From Winogradskyella flava (GTDB taxonomy: Bacteria; Bacteroidota; Bacteroidia; Flavobacteriales; Flavobacteriaceae), in assembly GCF_014243395.1 (NCBI RefSeq), contig NZ_JACLCP010000006.1, positions 62,001 to 126,000 of the forward strand: a DNA stretch of 64,000 nucleotides. Reading direction: 5' to 3'. The position numbers and the translations under genes were made by a program. The notes below the pieces were generated by a model that was given only the letters and a program-made list of their open reading frames with translations, was not told the origin of the DNA and searched no databases. Within the stretch, counting starts at the first letter, position 1; every line of letters starts with the position of its first letter. Of this stretch, positions 52,110-62,889 are shown in pieces.

Positions 52110-54236
52110 ATGGGAAGAGATTTAAAATTTACAAGAAATATAGGTATTGCCGCTCATATTGATGCAGGCAAAACTACTACTACAGAGCGTATTCTTTATT
52201 ATACAGGTGTATCGCACAAAATTGGTGAAGTACATGATGGTGCGGCTACAATGGACTGGATGGAACAAGAGCAAGAAAGAGGTATTACAATTACTTCTGC
52301 TGCTACAACTTGTACATGGAACTTTCCATTAGAGAATGGTCAATCAACTCCTGAGACTAAAGGGTATCACTTTAATATTATAGATACTCCAGGTCACGTT
52401 GATTTTACGGTTGAAGTAAACCGTTCATTACGTGTGTTAGATGGTCTAGTATTCTTATTTAGTGCAGTGGATGGCGTTGAGCCTCAGTCTGAAACTAACT
52501 GGAGACTTGCAGATAATTATAAAGTACCACGTATTGGTTTCGTGAACAAAATGGACCGTCAAGGATCTAACTTTATGGCAGTATGTCAACAAGTTAAGGA
52601 TATGTTAGGTTCTAATGCTGTACCAATCGTAATGAATATTGGTGACGAAATCGATTTTAAAGGTATCGTAGACTTAGTTAAGAACCGTGCGATTGTTTGG
52701 CATGATGAAACTCAAGGGTCTACTTTTGATGTTATCGATATTCCTGAAGAATTAAAAGCAGAAGCTGCAGAATTAAGAGGTAAGCTTATCGAAGAGGTTG
52801 CCGCTTATGATGAGAATCTGTTAGAAAAGTATATGGAAGATGAAGACTCTATTACAGAAGACGAAGTGCACGCTGCACTTAGAGCTGCTGTAATGGATAT
52901 GTCTATTATTCCAATGATTTGTGGTTCTGCATTCAAAAATAAAGGTGTACAGTTCTTGTTAGATGCTGTATGTCGTTACTTACCTTCTCCAGTAGATAAG
53001 GAAGGTATTATTGGTATGAATCCAGATACGGAGCAAGAAGAGATTCGTAAGCCAGATGTAAAAGAGCCTTTCGCTGCTCTTGCATTTAAGATTGCAACCG
53101 ATCCTTTCGTGGGTCGTTTGGCTTTCTTTAGAGCTTACTCTGGTCGTTTAGATGCTGGTTCTTATATCTTGAACAATCGTTCGGGTAAAAAAGAGCGTAT
53201 TTCTAGAATTTATCAAATGCACTCTAATAAGCAAAATGCTATTGATTTTATCGAAGCTGGTGATATTGGAGCTGCAGTAGGATTTAAAGATATTAAGACG
53301 GGTGATACCATGTCTGATGAAAAGCATCCTATTGTTTTAGAATCTATGGACTTCCCTGATCCAGTAATTGGTATTGCGGTTGAGCCTAAAACTAAGGCAG
53401 ACGTAGATAAATTAGGCATGGCTTTAGGAAAGCTTGCAGAAGAGGATCCAACATTTACTGTTAGAACTGATGAAGCTTCAGGTCAGACTATTATTTCTGG
53501 TATGGGTGAGCTTCACTTAGATATTATCGTGGATCGTTTGAAGCGTGAATTTAAAGTTGAGGTAAATCAAGGTCAACCACAAGTAGAGTACAAAGAGGCT
53601 ATTACGCAGGCTGCAGATCATAGAGAAGTTTATAAAAAGCAATCTGGTGGTCGTGGTAAATTTGCAGATATCGTCTTTACTATTGAGCCTGCTGATGAAG
53701 GTCAAGTTGGACTTCAATTTGAGTCTATCATAAAAGGTGGTAATGTTCCTAAGGAGTTTATACCATCTATCGAGAAAGGATTTAAGATGGCAATGCAAAA
53801 CGGACCTCTTGCGGGTTACGAAGTAGATGCTATGAAAGTTACGTTGAAAGACGGGTCGTATCACGATGTGGATTCTGATCAATTATCATTCGAATTAGCT
53901 GCCAAGTTAGGATTCAAGAATTCTGCAAAAGCTGCTAAGGCTGTAATTATGGAGCCAATAATGAAATTGGAAGTAATTACTCCAGAAGAGAATATGGGAG
54001 ATATCGTTGGTGACCTGAATAGAAGAAGAGGGCAAGTAAGTGACATGGGTGATAGAGCTGGTGCTAAAACTGTAAAAGCTACTGTCCCATTATCTGAAAT
54101 GTTTGGTTATGTAACTACGTTGAGAACATTGTCTTCAGGTAGAGCAACATCAACAATGGAATTCTCTCATTATGCTGAGACACCATCTAATATATCAGAA
54201 GAAGTAATCAAAGCAGCAAAAGGCGTAGAAGCTTAA
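52110..54236 (+). CDS. fusA: Elongation factor G
   Basis: The 708-residue translocation GTPase has P-loop AHIDAGKT (15-22), G2 [22 protein letters not shown] (G3) and NKMD (G4). Domains II-V continue to the end ([28 protein letters not shown]). Its length is normal. No tuf gene follows; rpsJ starts 12 bases downstream, which is the Bacteroidota arrangement. Confidence 0.99.
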   Translation: MGRDLKFTRNIGIAAHIDAGKTTTTERILYYTGVSHKIGEVHDGAATMDWMEQEQERGITITSAATTCTWNFPLENGQSTPETKGYHFNIIDTPGHVDFTVEVNRSLRVLDGLVFLFSAVDGVEPQSETNWRLADNYKVPRIGFVNKMDRQGSNFMAVCQQVKDMLGSNAVPIVMNIGDEIDFKGIVDLVKNRAIVWHDETQGSTFDVIDIPEELKAEAAELRGKLIEEVAAYDENLLEKYMEDEDSITEDEVHAALRAAVMDMSIIPMICGSAFKNKGVQFLLDAVCRYLPSPVDKEGIIGMNPDTEQEEIRKPDVKEPFAALAFKIATDPFVGRLAFFRAYSGRLDAGSYILNNRSGKKERISRIYQMHSNKQNAIDFIEAGDIGAAVGFKDIKTGDTMSDEKHPIVLESMDFPDPVIGIAVEPKTKADVDKLGMALGKLAEEDPTFTVRTDEASGQTIISGMGELHLDIIVDRLKREFKVEVNQGQPQVEYKEAITQAADHREVYKKQSGGRGKFADIVFTIEPADEGQVGLQFESIIKGGNVPKEFIPSIEKGFKMAMQNGPLAGYEVDAMKVTLKDGSYHDVDSDQLSFELAAKLGFKNSAKAAKAVIMEPIMKLEVITPEENMGDIVGDLNRRRGQVSDMGDRAGAKTVKATVPLSEMFGYVTTLRTLSSGRATSTMEFSHYAETPSNISEEVIKAAKGVEA

Positions 54237-54248
54237 AACTAAAAGAAA

Positions 54249-54554
54249 ATGAGTCAGAAAATTAGAATAAAATTAAAGTCTTACGATCATAATTTAGTTG
54301 ACAAGTCTGCTGATAAGATTGTAAAAACAGTAAAAAGCACAGGTGCTGTTGTAACAGGTCCAATTCCTTTACCAACACACAAGAAAATTTTCACTGTGTT
54401 ACGTTCACCACACGTTAATAAGAAGTCTAGAGAACAATTTCAATTAAGCTCTTACAAGAGATTATTGGATATCTACTCTTCATCTTCTAAGACAATTGAC
54501 GCTTTAATGAAGCTTGAATTACCAAGTGGCGTTGAAGTTGAGATTAAGGTGTAA
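54249..54554 (+). CDS. rpsJ: 30S ribosomal protein S10
   Basis: The 101-residue protein has the S10 motifs [47 protein letters not shown] and a C-terminal [13 protein letters not shown]. It is also the antitermination factor NusE. It is followed by the only long gap in the S10 part of the cluster, with a strong hairpin. Confidence 0.99.
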   Translation: MSQKIRIKLKSYDHNLVDKSADKIVKTVKSTGAVVTGPIPLPTHKKIFTVLRSPHVNKKSREQFQLSSYKRLLDIYSSSSKTIDALMKLELPSGVEVEIKV

Positions 54555-54567
54555 GTAAACAAGAAAC

Positions 54568-54642
54568 ATGTCCCACCGATGCGGTCGCGGGAAAAACGGT
54601 AAAAAATACAATTCAAGGCTGAAACGTATTTTTCAGCCTTGA
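54568..54642 (+). CDS. possible leader peptide before rplC
   Basis: An ATG after AACAAGAAAC opens a 24-codon frame beginning MSHRCGRGKNGKKY; it is very basic and ends with TGA inside the 3' arm of the hairpin. The first part is strikingly GC-rich for this genome. Either a leader peptide couples translation to the hairpin, or the sequence is constrained as RNA and the frame is accidental. Confidence 0.3.
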   Translation: MSHRCGRGKNGKKYNSRLKRIFQP

Positions 54643-54647
54643 ATTTT
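54570..54647 (+). promoter_or_regulatory. candidate attenuator / ribosomal-protein leader upstream of rplC
   Basis: Two structures fill the rpsJ-rplC gap. The first is a GC-rich hairpin, CCCACCG-ATG-CGGT with bulge CGC and GGG (54572-54591). The second is a perfect 15-bp stem (54610-54624 with 54631-54645, loop CGTATT) followed by TTTT shared with its base. ACGGT at 54596-54600 could compete for ACCG of the first hairpin. It looks like a regulated terminator controlling rplC onward, possibly by L4 or L3. The structure is seen; the regulator is inferred. Confidence 0.6.
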
Positions 54648-54679
54648 AAATAAAGAATAATAATTAATAAATAATAAAT

Positions 54680-55297
54680 ATGTCTGGGTTAATTGGAAAA
54701 AAAATCGGTATGACCAGCATTTTCGATGAAAATGGAAAAAACATTCCATGTACAGTAATCGAAGCTGGGCCATGTATCGTTACCCAAGTCAGAACTGAAG
54801 AAGTGGATGGTTATAATGCACTTCAATTAGGTTTCGATGACGCGACAGAAAAAAGCGCTACTAAAGCTGCCCAAGGGCATGCGAAAAAAGCGGGTACTTC
54901 TGTAAAACGCAAAGTCGTAGAATTTAAAGGTTTTGATGGGGAGTACAAGTTAGGTGATGCAATCACTGTAGAACAATTTATCGAAGGAGAATTTGTAGAT
55001 GTTGCAGGTACTTCTAAAGGTAAAGGTTTTCAAGGTGTAGTTAAACGTCACAATTTTGGTGGTGTAGGTCAAGCAACGCATGGTCAACACAACCGTTTAA
55101 GAGCTCCTGGTTCTATTGGTGCAGCTTCTTATCCTGCGAGAGTATTCAAAGGAATGAAGATGGCCGGAAGAATGGGTGGTGAAACAGTTAAAGTTCAAAA
55201 TTTAAGAGTTTATAAAGTAGTTCCTGAAAAGAACTTACTTGTTGTAAAAGGATGTGTTCCTGGTCACAAGAATTCTTATGTAATTATTGAGAAGTAA
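54680..55297 (+). CDS. rplC: 50S ribosomal protein L3
   Basis: The 205-residue protein begins [19 protein letters not shown] and includes the conserved core extension [18 protein letters not shown], which reaches the peptidyl-transferase centre. First gene after the candidate attenuator. Its stop overlaps the rplD start by one base. Confidence 0.99.
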   Translation: MSGLIGKKIGMTSIFDENGKNIPCTVIEAGPCIVTQVRTEEVDGYNALQLGFDDATEKSATKAAQGHAKKAGTSVKRKVVEFKGFDGEYKLGDAITVEQFIEGEFVDVAGTSKGKGFQGVVKRHNFGGVGQATHGQHNRLRAPGSIGAASYPARVFKGMKMAGRMGGETVKVQNLRVYKVVPEKNLLVVKGCVPGHKNSYVIIEK

Positions 55298-55926
55298 TGA
55301 AAGTAGCAGTTTTAGATATAAACGGAAAAGATACGGGAAGAAAAGCTGAGCTTTCTAAAGACGTATTCGCTATAGAGCCTAATAATCATGCTGTCTATTT
55401 AGATGTTAAGCAATACTTAGCAAACCAAAGACAAGGAACGCATAAGGCTAAAGAAAGAGCAGAAATTACTGGAAGTACACGTAAGATCAAAAAACAAAAG
55501 GGAACTGGTACAGCACGTGCAGGTTCAATTAAGTCAGGTGTATTTAAAGGTGGTGGTCGTATGTTTGGTCCAAGACCAAGAAACTACGGTTTTAAATTAA
55601 ACAAAAACGTAAAGCGATTAGCACGTAAATCTGCATTAAGTATCAAGGCAAATGACAAGTCAATTGTTGTATTGGAAGATTTTAATTTCGATGCACCAAA
55701 GACTAAACATTTCGTTGATGTCTTGAAAGCATTAGAGATAGATAACAAAAAATCTCTATTTGTGTTGGGTGACTCAAATAATAACGTATATTTGTCGTCG
55801 CGCAATTTGAAAGGTTCTGAAGTTGTAACTAGCTCAGAATTAAGCACTTACAAAATAATGAATGCTAACAAAGTAGTTCTGTTAGAAGGTGCATTAGAAG
55901 GAATTGAATCGAACTTAAGTAAATAG
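55297..55926 (+). CDS. rplD: 50S ribosomal protein L4
   Basis: The 209-residue protein has the L4 long loop ([35 protein letters not shown], about 67-101) that lines the exit tunnel. L4 is the autogenous regulator of S10 operons in gamma-proteobacteria and is thus the first suspect for binding the rpsJ-rplC leader here. It is translationally coupled to rplC. Confidence 0.99.
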   Translation: MKVAVLDINGKDTGRKAELSKDVFAIEPNNHAVYLDVKQYLANQRQGTHKAKERAEITGSTRKIKKQKGTGTARAGSIKSGVFKGGGRMFGPRPRNYGFKLNKNVKRLARKSALSIKANDKSIVVLEDFNFDAPKTKHFVDVLKALEIDNKKSLFVLGDSNNNVYLSSRNLKGSEVVTSSELSTYKIMNANKVVLLEGALEGIESNLSK

Positions 55927-55933
55927 AATACAG

Positions 55934-56224
55934 ATGAGTATCTTAATAAAACCTATCATCACAGAAAAAGCAACCATGCAAAGCGAGGTGCTTAACGCTT
56001 ATGCGTTTGAAGTGAATACTAAGGCGAACAAGGTAGAAATCAAAAAGGCGGTTGAAGCTGCTTATGGTGTTTCTGTAGAAAAAGTTCGTACGATAAATGT
56101 CCGTCCAGATAGAAAAACTCGTTTCACAAAAACGGGTATTCAACATGGTAAAACAAATGCTGTTAAAAAGGCAATTGTACAACTGGCGGAAGGTGAAACA
56201 ATAGATTTATACGCTAACATGTAA
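55934..56224 (+). CDS. rplW: 50S ribosomal protein L23
   Basis: The 96-residue tunnel-exit protein starts [16 protein letters not shown] and has the [17 protein letters not shown] segment. It is the docking site for trigger factor and SRP on the ribosome. Spacing to both neighbours is under 10 bases. Confidence 0.98.
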   Translation: MSILIKPIITEKATMQSEVLNAYAFEVNTKANKVEIKKAVEAAYGVSVEKVRTINVRPDRKTRFTKTGIQHGKTNAVKKAIVQLAEGETIDLYANM

Positions 56225-56232
56225 TTAGACTT

Positions 56233-57060
56233 ATGTCAGTAAGAAAATTAAAACCAATCACATCAGCTCAGCGATTTAGAGTAGTAAATGGATTTGACGC
56301 CATCACTACTGATAAGCCGGAGAAAAGCTTGCTTGCTCCGAAAAAAAGAACTGGTGGTAGAAACAGTCAAGGAAAAATGACCATGCGCTACAAAGGTGGT
56401 GGTCATAAGAAAAAGTATCGTATTATCGATTTTAAACGCAACAAAACTGGTATTCCAGCGGAAGTTAAAACTATCGAGTACGATCCAAACAGAACAGCAT
56501 TTATTGCTTTATTAAACTATCAAGATGGCGAGAAGCGTTATGTTATCGCTCAAAATGGTTTACAAGTAGGGCAAAAAATAGTTTCTGGTGAAAGTGGTGT
56601 CGCTCCTGAAATAGGAAACGCAATGCCATTAAGTGAAATACCTTTAGGTACTATTATTTCTTGTATAGAGTTGCGTCCAGGACAAGGTGCTGTTATGGCG
56701 CGTAGTGCTGGTGCATTTGCTCAATTAATGGCAAGGGATGGTAAGTTTGCTACGATTAAGTTACCATCTGGTGAAACTAGAATGGTATTAGCAACGTGCA
56801 TGGCTACAATAGGTGTTATATCTAATTCAGATCATCAATTACTTGTATCCGGTAAAGCAGGTAGAAGTAGATGGTTGGGAAGACGTCCTCGTACAAGACC
56901 AGTAGTAATGAATCCAGTAGATCATCCAATGGGTGGTGGTGAAGGTAAGTCTTCAGGTGGACACCCAAGATCTAGAAATGGTATTCCTGCTAAGGGTTAT
57001 AGAACGCGTTCTAAGACGAAAGCGAGTAATAAATATATTGTAGAACGTAGAAAGAAATAA
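56233..57060 (+). CDS. rplB: 50S ribosomal protein L2
   Basis: The 275-residue protein is a complete L2, with [28 protein letters not shown] near the start and the conserved [18 protein letters not shown] segment carrying the functional His near the peptidyl-transferase centre. Its length is normal. Confidence 0.99.
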   Translation: MSVRKLKPITSAQRFRVVNGFDAITTDKPEKSLLAPKKRTGGRNSQGKMTMRYKGGGHKKKYRIIDFKRNKTGIPAEVKTIEYDPNRTAFIALLNYQDGEKRYVIAQNGLQVGQKIVSGESGVAPEIGNAMPLSEIPLGTIISCIELRPGQGAVMARSAGAFAQLMARDGKFATIKLPSGETRMVLATCMATIGVISNSDHQLLVSGKAGRSRWLGRRPRTRPVVMNPVDHPMGGGEGKSSGGHPRSRNGIPAKGYRTRSKTKASNKYIVERRKK

Positions 57061-57070
57061 TTAAGATAGT

Positions 57071-57349
57071 ATGGCACGTTCATTAAAAAAAGGACCTTAT
57101 ATCCATTATAAGTTAGAAAAGAAAGTTGCAGAAAATGTAGCTTCAAATAAAAAGACGGTAATTAAAACTTGGTCTAGGGCATCAATGATTTCTCCAGATT
57201 TCGTTGGTCAGACTATAGCAGTTCACAATGGTCGTCAATTTGTTCCAGTTTATGTAACTGAAAACATGGTAGGTCACAAATTAGGAGAATTTTCACCAAC
57301 ACGATCTTTTAGAGGTCATGCAGGTGCTAAGAATAAAGGTAAAAAATAA
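57071..57349 (+). CDS. rpsS: 30S ribosomal protein S19
   Basis: The 92-residue head protein starts [19 protein letters not shown] and ends with [12 protein letters not shown] plus a short Lys-rich tail, all typical of S19. Confidence 0.99.
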   Translation: MARSLKKGPYIHYKLEKKVAENVASNKKTVIKTWSRASMISPDFVGQTIAVHNGRQFVPVYVTENMVGHKLGEFSPTRSFRGHAGAKNKGKK

Positions 57350-57354
57350 GAATC

Positions 57355-57762
57355 ATGGGAAGTCGTAAAAAACAAATGGCGGAAGCTATTAAGGCGGAAA
57401 AAAAGCAAGTTGCTTTTGCTAAGCTAAATAACTGTCCTACATCTCCAAGAAAAATGCGCTTAGTAGCGGATTTAGTAAGGGGAGAAAAGGCTGAGAAAGC
57501 GCTTCAGATTCTTAGATTTAGTCCTAAGGAAGCGTCTCGTCGTTTAGAGAAATTGGTCATGTCTGCAATTGCAAACTGGCAAGCTAAAAACGAAGATGCA
57601 GACGTCGAAGAAGCAAAGCTTTACATTAAAGAAATAAGAGTAGATGGTGGATCTATGTTAAAAAGATTACGTCCAGCTCCTCAAGGTAGAGCACATAGAA
57701 TTAGAAAAAGATCTAATCACGTTACCGTGGTTATCGATTCATTAAATAAAACACAAAGCTAG
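57355..57762 (+). CDS. rplV: 50S ribosomal protein L22
   Basis: The 135-residue L22 has an N-terminal extension of about 20 residues before the usual [19 protein letters not shown] core. The tunnel-lining hairpin ([23 protein letters not shown]) is intact with no macrolide-resistance-type insertion visible. Confidence 0.99.
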   Translation: MGSRKKQMAEAIKAEKKQVAFAKLNNCPTSPRKMRLVADLVRGEKAEKALQILRFSPKEASRRLEKLVMSAIANWQAKNEDADVEEAKLYIKEIRVDGGSMLKRLRPAPQGRAHRIRKRSNHVTVVIDSLNKTQS

Positions 57763-57771
57763 GATAGAGAT

Positions 57772-58488
57772 ATGGGACAAAAGACAAATCCAATCGGAAA
57801 TCGCTTAGGAATTATCAGAGGATGGGAATCTAACTGGTACGGAGGAAACGATTATGGTGATAAACTTGCCGAAGACGATAAGATTAGAAAGTATATTCAT
57901 GCTCGTCTATCTAAAGCTAGTGTAAGTAGAGTAATTATTGAGCGTACGCTTAAACTTGTAACCGTTACTATCACTACTGCTAGACCTGGTATTATTATCG
58001 GTAAAGGTGGTCAAGAGGTAGATAAGTTAAAAGAAGAGCTTAAAAAGATTACTGGCAAAGAAGTTCAATTGAACATCTTTGAAATTAAGAGACCTGAACT
58101 AGATGCACATTTAGTAGCAGCAAGTATTGCTCGTCAAATTGAAAGTCGAATCTCATATAGACGTGCAATAAAAATGGCTATCGCTGCTGCAATGCGTATG
58201 AATGCTGAAGGAATTAAAGTTCAGATTAGTGGTCGTTTGAATGGTGCTGAAATGGCACGTTCTGAGCACTACAAAGAAGGACGTATTCCGTTATCTACAT
58301 TTAGAGCTGATATTGATTATGCTTTAGTTGAAGCACATACTACTTATGGTAGATTAGGTGTGAAGGTGTGGATTATGAAAGGTGAGGTCTATGGAAAAAG
58401 AGAACTTTCTCCATTAGTTGGTCTTTCTAAGCAAAAAGGAAAAGGTGGACGTGGTGGAAACAAAGGAAACCAACGTCGTAGAAAGTAA
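57772..58488 (+). CDS. rpsC: 30S ribosomal protein S3
   Basis: The 238-residue protein contains [25 protein letters not shown], a KH domain with the GXXG-type loop [13 protein letters not shown], and a Gly/Lys/Arg-rich tail ([16 protein letters not shown]). It lies at the mRNA entry site. Confidence 0.99.
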   Translation: MGQKTNPIGNRLGIIRGWESNWYGGNDYGDKLAEDDKIRKYIHARLSKASVSRVIIERTLKLVTVTITTARPGIIIGKGGQEVDKLKEELKKITGKEVQLNIFEIKRPELDAHLVAASIARQIESRISYRRAIKMAIAAAMRMNAEGIKVQISGRLNGAEMARSEHYKEGRIPLSTFRADIDYALVEAHTTYGRLGVKVWIMKGEVYGKRELSPLVGLSKQKGKGGRGGNKGNQRRRK

Positions 58489-58508
58489 TTTTTTAAAGAA
58501 AAGAAAAA

Positions 58509-58928
58509 ATGTTACAGCCTAAAAGAACAAAATTTCGTAAGCAGCAAAAAGGTCGTATGAAAGGAAATGCGGGAAGAGGTCATTTGTTATCAAATGGTAC
58601 TTTCGGTATTAAATCATTAGACTCGTCTTTTATAACTGCACGTCAAATAGAAGCAGCACGTATTGCCGCTACACGTTACATGAAAAGAGAAGGTTCTATC
58701 TGGATTATGATATTCCCAGATAAGCCTATTACAAAGAAGCCTCTTGAAGTACGTATGGGTAAGGGTAAAGGTGCCGTTGAATATTGGGCAGCCGTTGTAA
58801 AACCAGGACGCATGTTATTTGAAGTAAGTGGTGTACCGTTAGCAACAGCTCAAGAAGCTTTGCGTTTGGCAGCCCAAAAACTTCCAGTAAAAACTAAGTT
58901 TGTCATAGCTAGAGATTACGAAGCTTAA
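58509..58928 (+). CDS. rplP: 50S ribosomal protein L16
   Basis: The 139-residue protein has [21 protein letters not shown] and the conserved [23 protein letters not shown] segment. It organises the A-site region of the large subunit. The 20-base gap before it is A-rich. Confidence 0.99.
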   Translation: MLQPKRTKFRKQQKGRMKGNAGRGHLLSNGTFGIKSLDSSFITARQIEAARIAATRYMKREGSIWIMIFPDKPITKKPLEVRMGKGKGAVEYWAAVVKPGRMLFEVSGVPLATAQEALRLAAQKLPVKTKFVIARDYEA

Positions 58929-58939
58929 TAAAAGAAATT

Positions 58940-59131
58940 ATGAAGCAATCAGAAATTAAACAGCTCTCAACAGCTGAGTTACAAGAAAAACTTAGTGAGA
59001 CTAAAAAGAGTTATGTAGACCTAAAAATGGCTCACGCAATATCTCCTTTAGAAAATCCAATTCAATTACGTCACGCGCGTCGTGCTGTAGCTAGAGTTGC
59101 GACAGAATTAACTAAAAGAGACGGACAATAA
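58940..59131 (+). CDS. rpmC: 50S ribosomal protein L29
   Basis: This short 63-residue helical protein has the L29 pattern MKQSEIKQLSTAELQEKLSE and a C-terminal RHARRAVARVATELTKR. It is located between rplP and rpsQ as in nearly all bacteria. Confidence 0.98.
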   Translation: MKQSEIKQLSTAELQEKLSETKKSYVDLKMAHAISPLENPIQLRHARRAVARVATELTKRDGQ

Positions 59132-59148
59132 TTGTATTCTGCTGAAAG

Positions 59149-59406
59149 ATGGAAAAAAGAAACTTAAGAAAAGAACGTATAGGGATAGTAACTAGTAGCA
59201 AAATGGAGAAATCTATTGTTGTTGCAGAGGTTAAAAAAGTAAAACACCCTATGTATGGAAAGTTCGTGTTAAAGACAAAGAAATATGTCGCACACGATGA
59301 AACAAACGACTGCAACGAAGGAGATACTGTAAAGATCATGGAAACACGACCTATGAGTAAATCTAAGTGTTGGAGATTGGTAGAAATAATTGAAAGAGCG
59401 AAGTAA
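59149..59406 (+). CDS. rpsQ: 30S ribosomal protein S17
   Basis: The 85-residue OB-fold protein has [27 protein letters not shown] and [25 protein letters not shown], standard for S17. Two bases separate its stop from the rplN start. Confidence 0.98.
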   Translation: MEKRNLRKERIGIVTSSKMEKSIVVAEVKKVKHPMYGKFVLKTKKYVAHDETNDCNEGDTVKIMETRPMSKSKCWRLVEIIERAK

Positions 59407-59408
59407 TT

Positions 59409-59777
59409 ATGGTACAACAAGAATCAAGATTAAAAGTAGCTGACAATACTGGTGCAAAGGAAGTTTTAACTATCCGTGTACTAGGTGGAACAAAAAGACG
59501 ATATGCGTCGGTTGGAGATAAAATTGTAGTATCTGTTAAGGATGCAACTCCTAACGGAAGTATCAAGAAAGGTGCAGTTTCAACTGCTGTTGTTGTGCGT
59601 ACTGCTAAAGAAGTAAGACGTCCAGATGGATCTTATATTAGATTTGATGACAATGCATGTGTGCTTTTAAACCCTCAGGGTGAAATGAGAGGAACTCGTG
59701 TTTTTGGTCCTGTAGCTAGAGAACTTCGTGATAAACAATTCATGAAAATTGTATCATTAGCACCAGAAGTGCTTTAA
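59409..59777 (+). CDS. rplN: 50S ribosomal protein L14
   Basis: The 122-residue protein begins [20 protein letters not shown] and ends [12 protein letters not shown], the full L14 length, with the conserved [19 protein letters not shown] core. Confidence 0.99.
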   Translation: MVQQESRLKVADNTGAKEVLTIRVLGGTKRRYASVGDKIVVSVKDATPNGSIKKGAVSTAVVVRTAKEVRRPDGSYIRFDDNACVLLNPQGEMRGTRVFGPVARELRDKQFMKIVSLAPEVL

Positions 59778-59789
59778 TTGATAAATAAG

Positions 59790-60101
59790 ATGACAAAGCT
59801 TAAAATAAAATCAGGAGATACGGTACAAGTCATTGCTGGAGACCATAAAGGTTCTGAAGGTAAGGTGCTTAAGGTATTAAAAGATAAGAACAAGGCCATC
59901 GTAGAAGGTGTAAACATGGTGAAGAAACATACTAAACCAAGTGCGCAAAACCCTCAAGGTGGAATTGTAGAGAAAGAAGCATCAATTCACATGTCTAACT
60001 TGTCTTTATTAACAAGTAAGGGAGAAACTACTAGAGTTGGTTTTAGAATGGATGGCGACAATAAAGTAAGATTTTCTAAAAAATCTAATGAAGTAATTTA
60101 A
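59790..60101 (+). CDS. rplX: 50S ribosomal protein L24
   Basis: I use the ATG at 59790 ([21 protein letters not shown], 103 residues) and not the TTG directly after the rplN stop, since it gives the usual L24 N-terminus with a KOW motif at about 8-30. An in-frame A-rich stretch precedes it. Confidence 0.97.
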   Translation: MTKLKIKSGDTVQVIAGDHKGSEGKVLKVLKDKNKAIVEGVNMVKKHTKPSAQNPQGGIVEKEASIHMSNLSLLTSKGETTRVGFRMDGDNKVRFSKKSNEVI

Positions 60102-60103
60102 TT

Positions 60104-60655
60104 ATGGCTTACGTTGCAAGATTAAAACAAGAGTATAAGGATAAAGTAATTCCTGCTCTTACAGAAGAATTTGGATATAAGAATGTAATGCAAGTACCTA
60201 AGCTAGAAAAGATAGTTTTATCTAAAGGTGTCGGTGCTGCGGTTGCGGATAAAAAGTTAATCGATCACGCTGTTGATGAGTTAACTAAGATTACTGGACA
60301 GAGAGCTATTGCTACAATATCTAAGAAAGATGTTGCATCTTTTAAGTTACGTAAAGGTATGCCAATTGGTGCTAAGGTGACTTTAAGAGGTGAGCAAATG
60401 TACGAGTTCTTAGACCGTTTGGTGACTTCAGCTTTACCACGAGTTAGAGATTTTAACGGTATTAAAGCTACTGGTTTTGATGGTCGTGGAAACTATAACT
60501 TAGGTGTTACGGAACAAATCATTTTCCCGGAAATTGATATTGATAAAATCAATAAGATTTCTGGTATGGATATCACATTTGTGACTTCTGCAGAAACAGA
60601 TAAAGAAGCGAAGTCATTATTAACAGAACTAGGATTACCATTTAAAAAGAATTAA
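60104..60655 (+). CDS. rplE: 50S ribosomal protein L5
   Basis: The 183-residue protein has the L5 core [50 protein letters not shown] and ends with GLPFKKN. It binds 5S rRNA. Confidence 0.99.
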   Translation: MAYVARLKQEYKDKVIPALTEEFGYKNVMQVPKLEKIVLSKGVGAAVADKKLIDHAVDELTKITGQRAIATISKKDVASFKLRKGMPIGAKVTLRGEQMYEFLDRLVTSALPRVRDFNGIKATGFDGRGNYNLGVTEQIIFPEIDIDKINKISGMDITFVTSAETDKEAKSLLTELGLPFKKN

Positions 60656-60657
60656 TT

Positions 60658-60927
60658 ATGGCTAAAGAATCAATGAAAGCTCGTGAGGTGAAGCGTGCAA
60701 AAATGGTTGCTAAATATGCTGAGAAAAGAAAAGCTTTAAAAGAAGCTGGAGATTACGAAGCATTGCAAAAGTTGCCAAAAAACGCATCACCAATACGCAT
60801 GCACAACCGTTGTAAACTTACAGGTAGACCAAAAGGTTATATGAGACAGTTTGGAATTTCCCGTGTAATGTTTCGAGAAATGGCTAACAAAGGGTTAATT
60901 CCTGGTGTAAAGAAAGCAAGTTGGTAA
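60658..60927 (+). CDS. rpsN: 30S ribosomal protein S14 (zinc-independent type)
   Basis: The 89-residue S14 is the long form without the CxxC zinc motifs of S14[30 protein letters not shown] is the conserved C-terminal block. It is followed by a 102-base gap with three hairpins. Confidence 0.98.
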   Translation: MAKESMKAREVKRAKMVAKYAEKRKALKEAGDYEALQKLPKNASPIRMHNRCKLTGRPKGYMRQFGISRVMFREMANKGLIPGVKKASW

Positions 60928-61029
60928 ATAAGGAAGCGAATTAGCTTCTGTACTATTAACAATAGAATTATTGTATAATCGGAATATAGGTTCGAAATAG
61001 TCGAAAACCATTTTCCAAAACTAAAAACT
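60928..61029 (+). promoter_or_regulatory. structured gap before rpsH, candidate S8 or S14 feedback site
   Basis: Three short hairpins follow each other: GAAGC-GAATTA-GCTTC (60933-60948), ACAATA-GAAT-TATTGT (60959-60974) and GGTTCGA-AATAG-TCGAA-AA-CC (60989-61009, AA bulge). Neighbouring gaps in this operon are mostly under 20 bases. No promoter box with good spacing is visible. S8 is the regulator of the spc operon in E. coli, so an S8 site is a plausible but untested reading. Confidence 0.45.
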
Positions 61030-61431
61030 ATGTACACAGATCCAATAGCGGATTATTTAACGCGAGTTAGAAATGCTGTGAAAGCAAACCACAGAGTGGT
61101 AGAAATCCCTGCATCTAACTTAAAAAAGGAGATAACTAAAATATTATTCGATCAAGGATATATATTAAGTTATAAATTTGATGACAAGTCTACTACACAA
61201 GGTGCAATTAAGATTGCCTTAAAGTATAACAAAGACACTAAAGAGTCGGTTATCAAAAAAATTCAAAGAATCAGTAAACCAGGTCTACGTAAATACGCAG
61301 GCGCTAACGAAATGCCAAGAATCTTAAATGGTTTAGGTATTGCAATTGTTTCTACTTCTCATGGTGTTATGACGGGTAAACAAGCGCAAAGAGAAAACGT
61401 TGGTGGCGAAGTATTATGCTACGTATACTAA
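61030..61431 (+). CDS. rpsH: 30S ribosomal protein S8
   Basis: The 133-residue protein starts MYTDPIADYLTRVRNAVKAN and ends with STSHGVMTGKQAQRENVGGEVLCYVY, the conserved RNA-binding C-terminus of S8. It follows the structured gap described separately. Confidence 0.99.
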   Translation: MYTDPIADYLTRVRNAVKANHRVVEIPASNLKKEITKILFDQGYILSYKFDDKSTTQGAIKIALKYNKDTKESVIKKIQRISKPGLRKYAGANEMPRILNGLGIAIVSTSHGVMTGKQAQRENVGGEVLCYVY

Positions 61432-61443
61432 AAACAGGAAATT

Positions 61444-61986
61444 ATGTCAAGAATAGGTAAAAACCCAATAACAATTCCTGAAGGTGTTACAGTTGAAGTT
61501 AAAGACAACCTAATTACTGCTAAAGGGAAATTAGGAGAATTAACTCAGGAGTATTCAGAAGTTGAAATTAAAATAGAAGACGGTACAATTACATTGACGC
61601 GTCCTTCTGAGAAAAAAGATCACAGAGCAAAGCACGGACTTTACAGAGCGTTAATTGCTAATATGATAGAAGGTGTTTCTAATGGCTGGACCAAAGAACT
61701 AGAATTAGTTGGTGTAGGTTACAGAGCATCAAATCAAGGACAGAAGTTAGATTTAGCCATTGGTTTCTCTCATAATATCGTTTTGGATATTGCTCCAGAG
61801 GTGAAAGTTGAGACGGTTTCAGAAAAAGGAAAGAATCCAATCGTTAAATTAACATCCCATGACAAACAATTGGTCGGTCAAGTAGCTGCGAAAATTCGCG
61901 GTTTCCGTAAGCCAGAACCTTACAAAGGAAAAGGTATCAAGTTTGTTGGTGAAGAAATTAGAAGAAAAGCAGGTAAATCAGCTTAA
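61444..61986 (+). CDS. rplF: 50S ribosomal protein L6
   Basis: The 180-residue protein has two L6 repeats, starting MSRIGKNPITIPEGVTVEV and containing LELVGVGYRASNQGQKLDLAIGFSH and the KPEPYKGKGIKFVGEEIRRKAGK tail. Confidence 0.99.
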   Translation: MSRIGKNPITIPEGVTVEVKDNLITAKGKLGELTQEYSEVEIKIEDGTITLTRPSEKKDHRAKHGLYRALIANMIEGVSNGWTKELELVGVGYRASNQGQKLDLAIGFSHNIVLDIAPEVKVETVSEKGKNPIVKLTSHDKQLVGQVAAKIRGFRKPEPYKGKGIKFVGEEIRRKAGKSA

Positions 61987-61996
61987 TAATTAAGTT

Positions 61997-62353
61997 ATGG
62001 CATTGACAAAGAACGAAAGAAGAATAAGAATAAAAAGCAGAATCCGTAAGGTAGTGTCTGGTACTGAAGCAAGACCAAGATTAGCTGTTTTTAGAAGTAA
62101 TAAAGAAATTTATGCTCAAGTCGTGAATGATGTAACTGGTGAAACTATAGCTGCTGCATCTTCAAGAGATAAGGATATAGCAAAGTCTAAAGGAAACAAA
62201 ACTGAAGTTGCTGCTTTAGTTGGTAAGACTGTTGCGGAAAAGGCTATGAAAGCTGGTGTTGAAACTATTTCTTTTGATAGAGGTGGTTACTTATATCACG
62301 GAAGGGTAAAATCATTAGCAGAAGGTGCTAGAGAAGCAGGACTTAAATTTTAA
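61997..62353 (+). CDS. rplR: 50S ribosomal protein L18
   Basis: The 118-residue 5S rRNA-binding protein has [34 protein letters not shown] and the C-terminal [26 protein letters not shown], as in all bacterial L18. Confidence 0.99.
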   Translation: MALTKNERRIRIKSRIRKVVSGTEARPRLAVFRSNKEIYAQVVNDVTGETIAAASSRDKDIAKSKGNKTEVAALVGKTVAEKAMKAGVETISFDRGGYLYHGRVKSLAEGAREAGLKF

Positions 62354-62359
62354 GACATT

Positions 62360-62884
62360 ATGTATCAAAAATATAAAAACGCAGAATTAGTAAAGCCAGG
62401 CGGATTAGAATTAAAAGATCGCTTAGTTGGCGTACAGCGTGTAACTAAAGTAACAAAAGGTGGTAGAGCATTTGGTTTTTCTGCTATTGTTGTTGTAGGA
62501 GACGAAGCAGGAGTTGTAGGACATGGTTTAGGAAAATCTAAAGATGTTGCTACTGCAATTGCAAAGGCTGTAGAAGATGCTAAGAAGAACTTAGTTAGAA
62601 TTCCTATTATCAAAGGAACATTACCACACGAGCAAAAAGGTAAGTTTGGTGGTGCTAGAGTAAACATTATTCCTGCTGCACCTGGTACAGGGGTTATTGC
62701 TGGTGGTGCTGTAAGAACAGTACTTGAAGCTGTTGGTATACATGATGTATTATCAAAATCTCAAGGCTCTTCTAACCCTCATAATGTAGTTAAGGCAACA
62801 TTTGATGCTTTATTACAATTAAGAGATGCTAAAGCTATAGCTAAAGAGCGTGGAATTTCACTTGAAAAAGTATTTAAAGGATAA
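62360..62884 (+). CDS. rpsE: 30S ribosomal protein S5
   Basis: The 174-residue protein has [46 protein letters not shown], the dsRNA-binding S5 core, with a normal loop. The stop is followed by a 99-base gap occupied by an inverted repeat. Confidence 0.99.
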   Translation: MYQKYKNAELVKPGGLELKDRLVGVQRVTKVTKGGRAFGFSAIVVVGDEAGVVGHGLGKSKDVATAIAKAVEDAKKNLVRIPIIKGTLPHEQKGKFGGARVNIIPAAPGTGVIAGGAVRTVLEAVGIHDVLSKSQGSSNPHNVVKATFDALLQLRDAKAIAKERGISLEKVFKG

Positions 62885-62889
62885 AGAAT

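Noticed and set aside
53517-53882. 121-codon reverse-strand frame inside fusA
   Set aside because: It is antisense to a strongly conserved EF-G gene and its sequence looks like reverse-frame noise.
54555-54679. A missing tuf gene between fusA and the S10 genes read as a deletion
   Set aside because: fusA followed by rpsJ without tuf is the normal Bacteroidota order.
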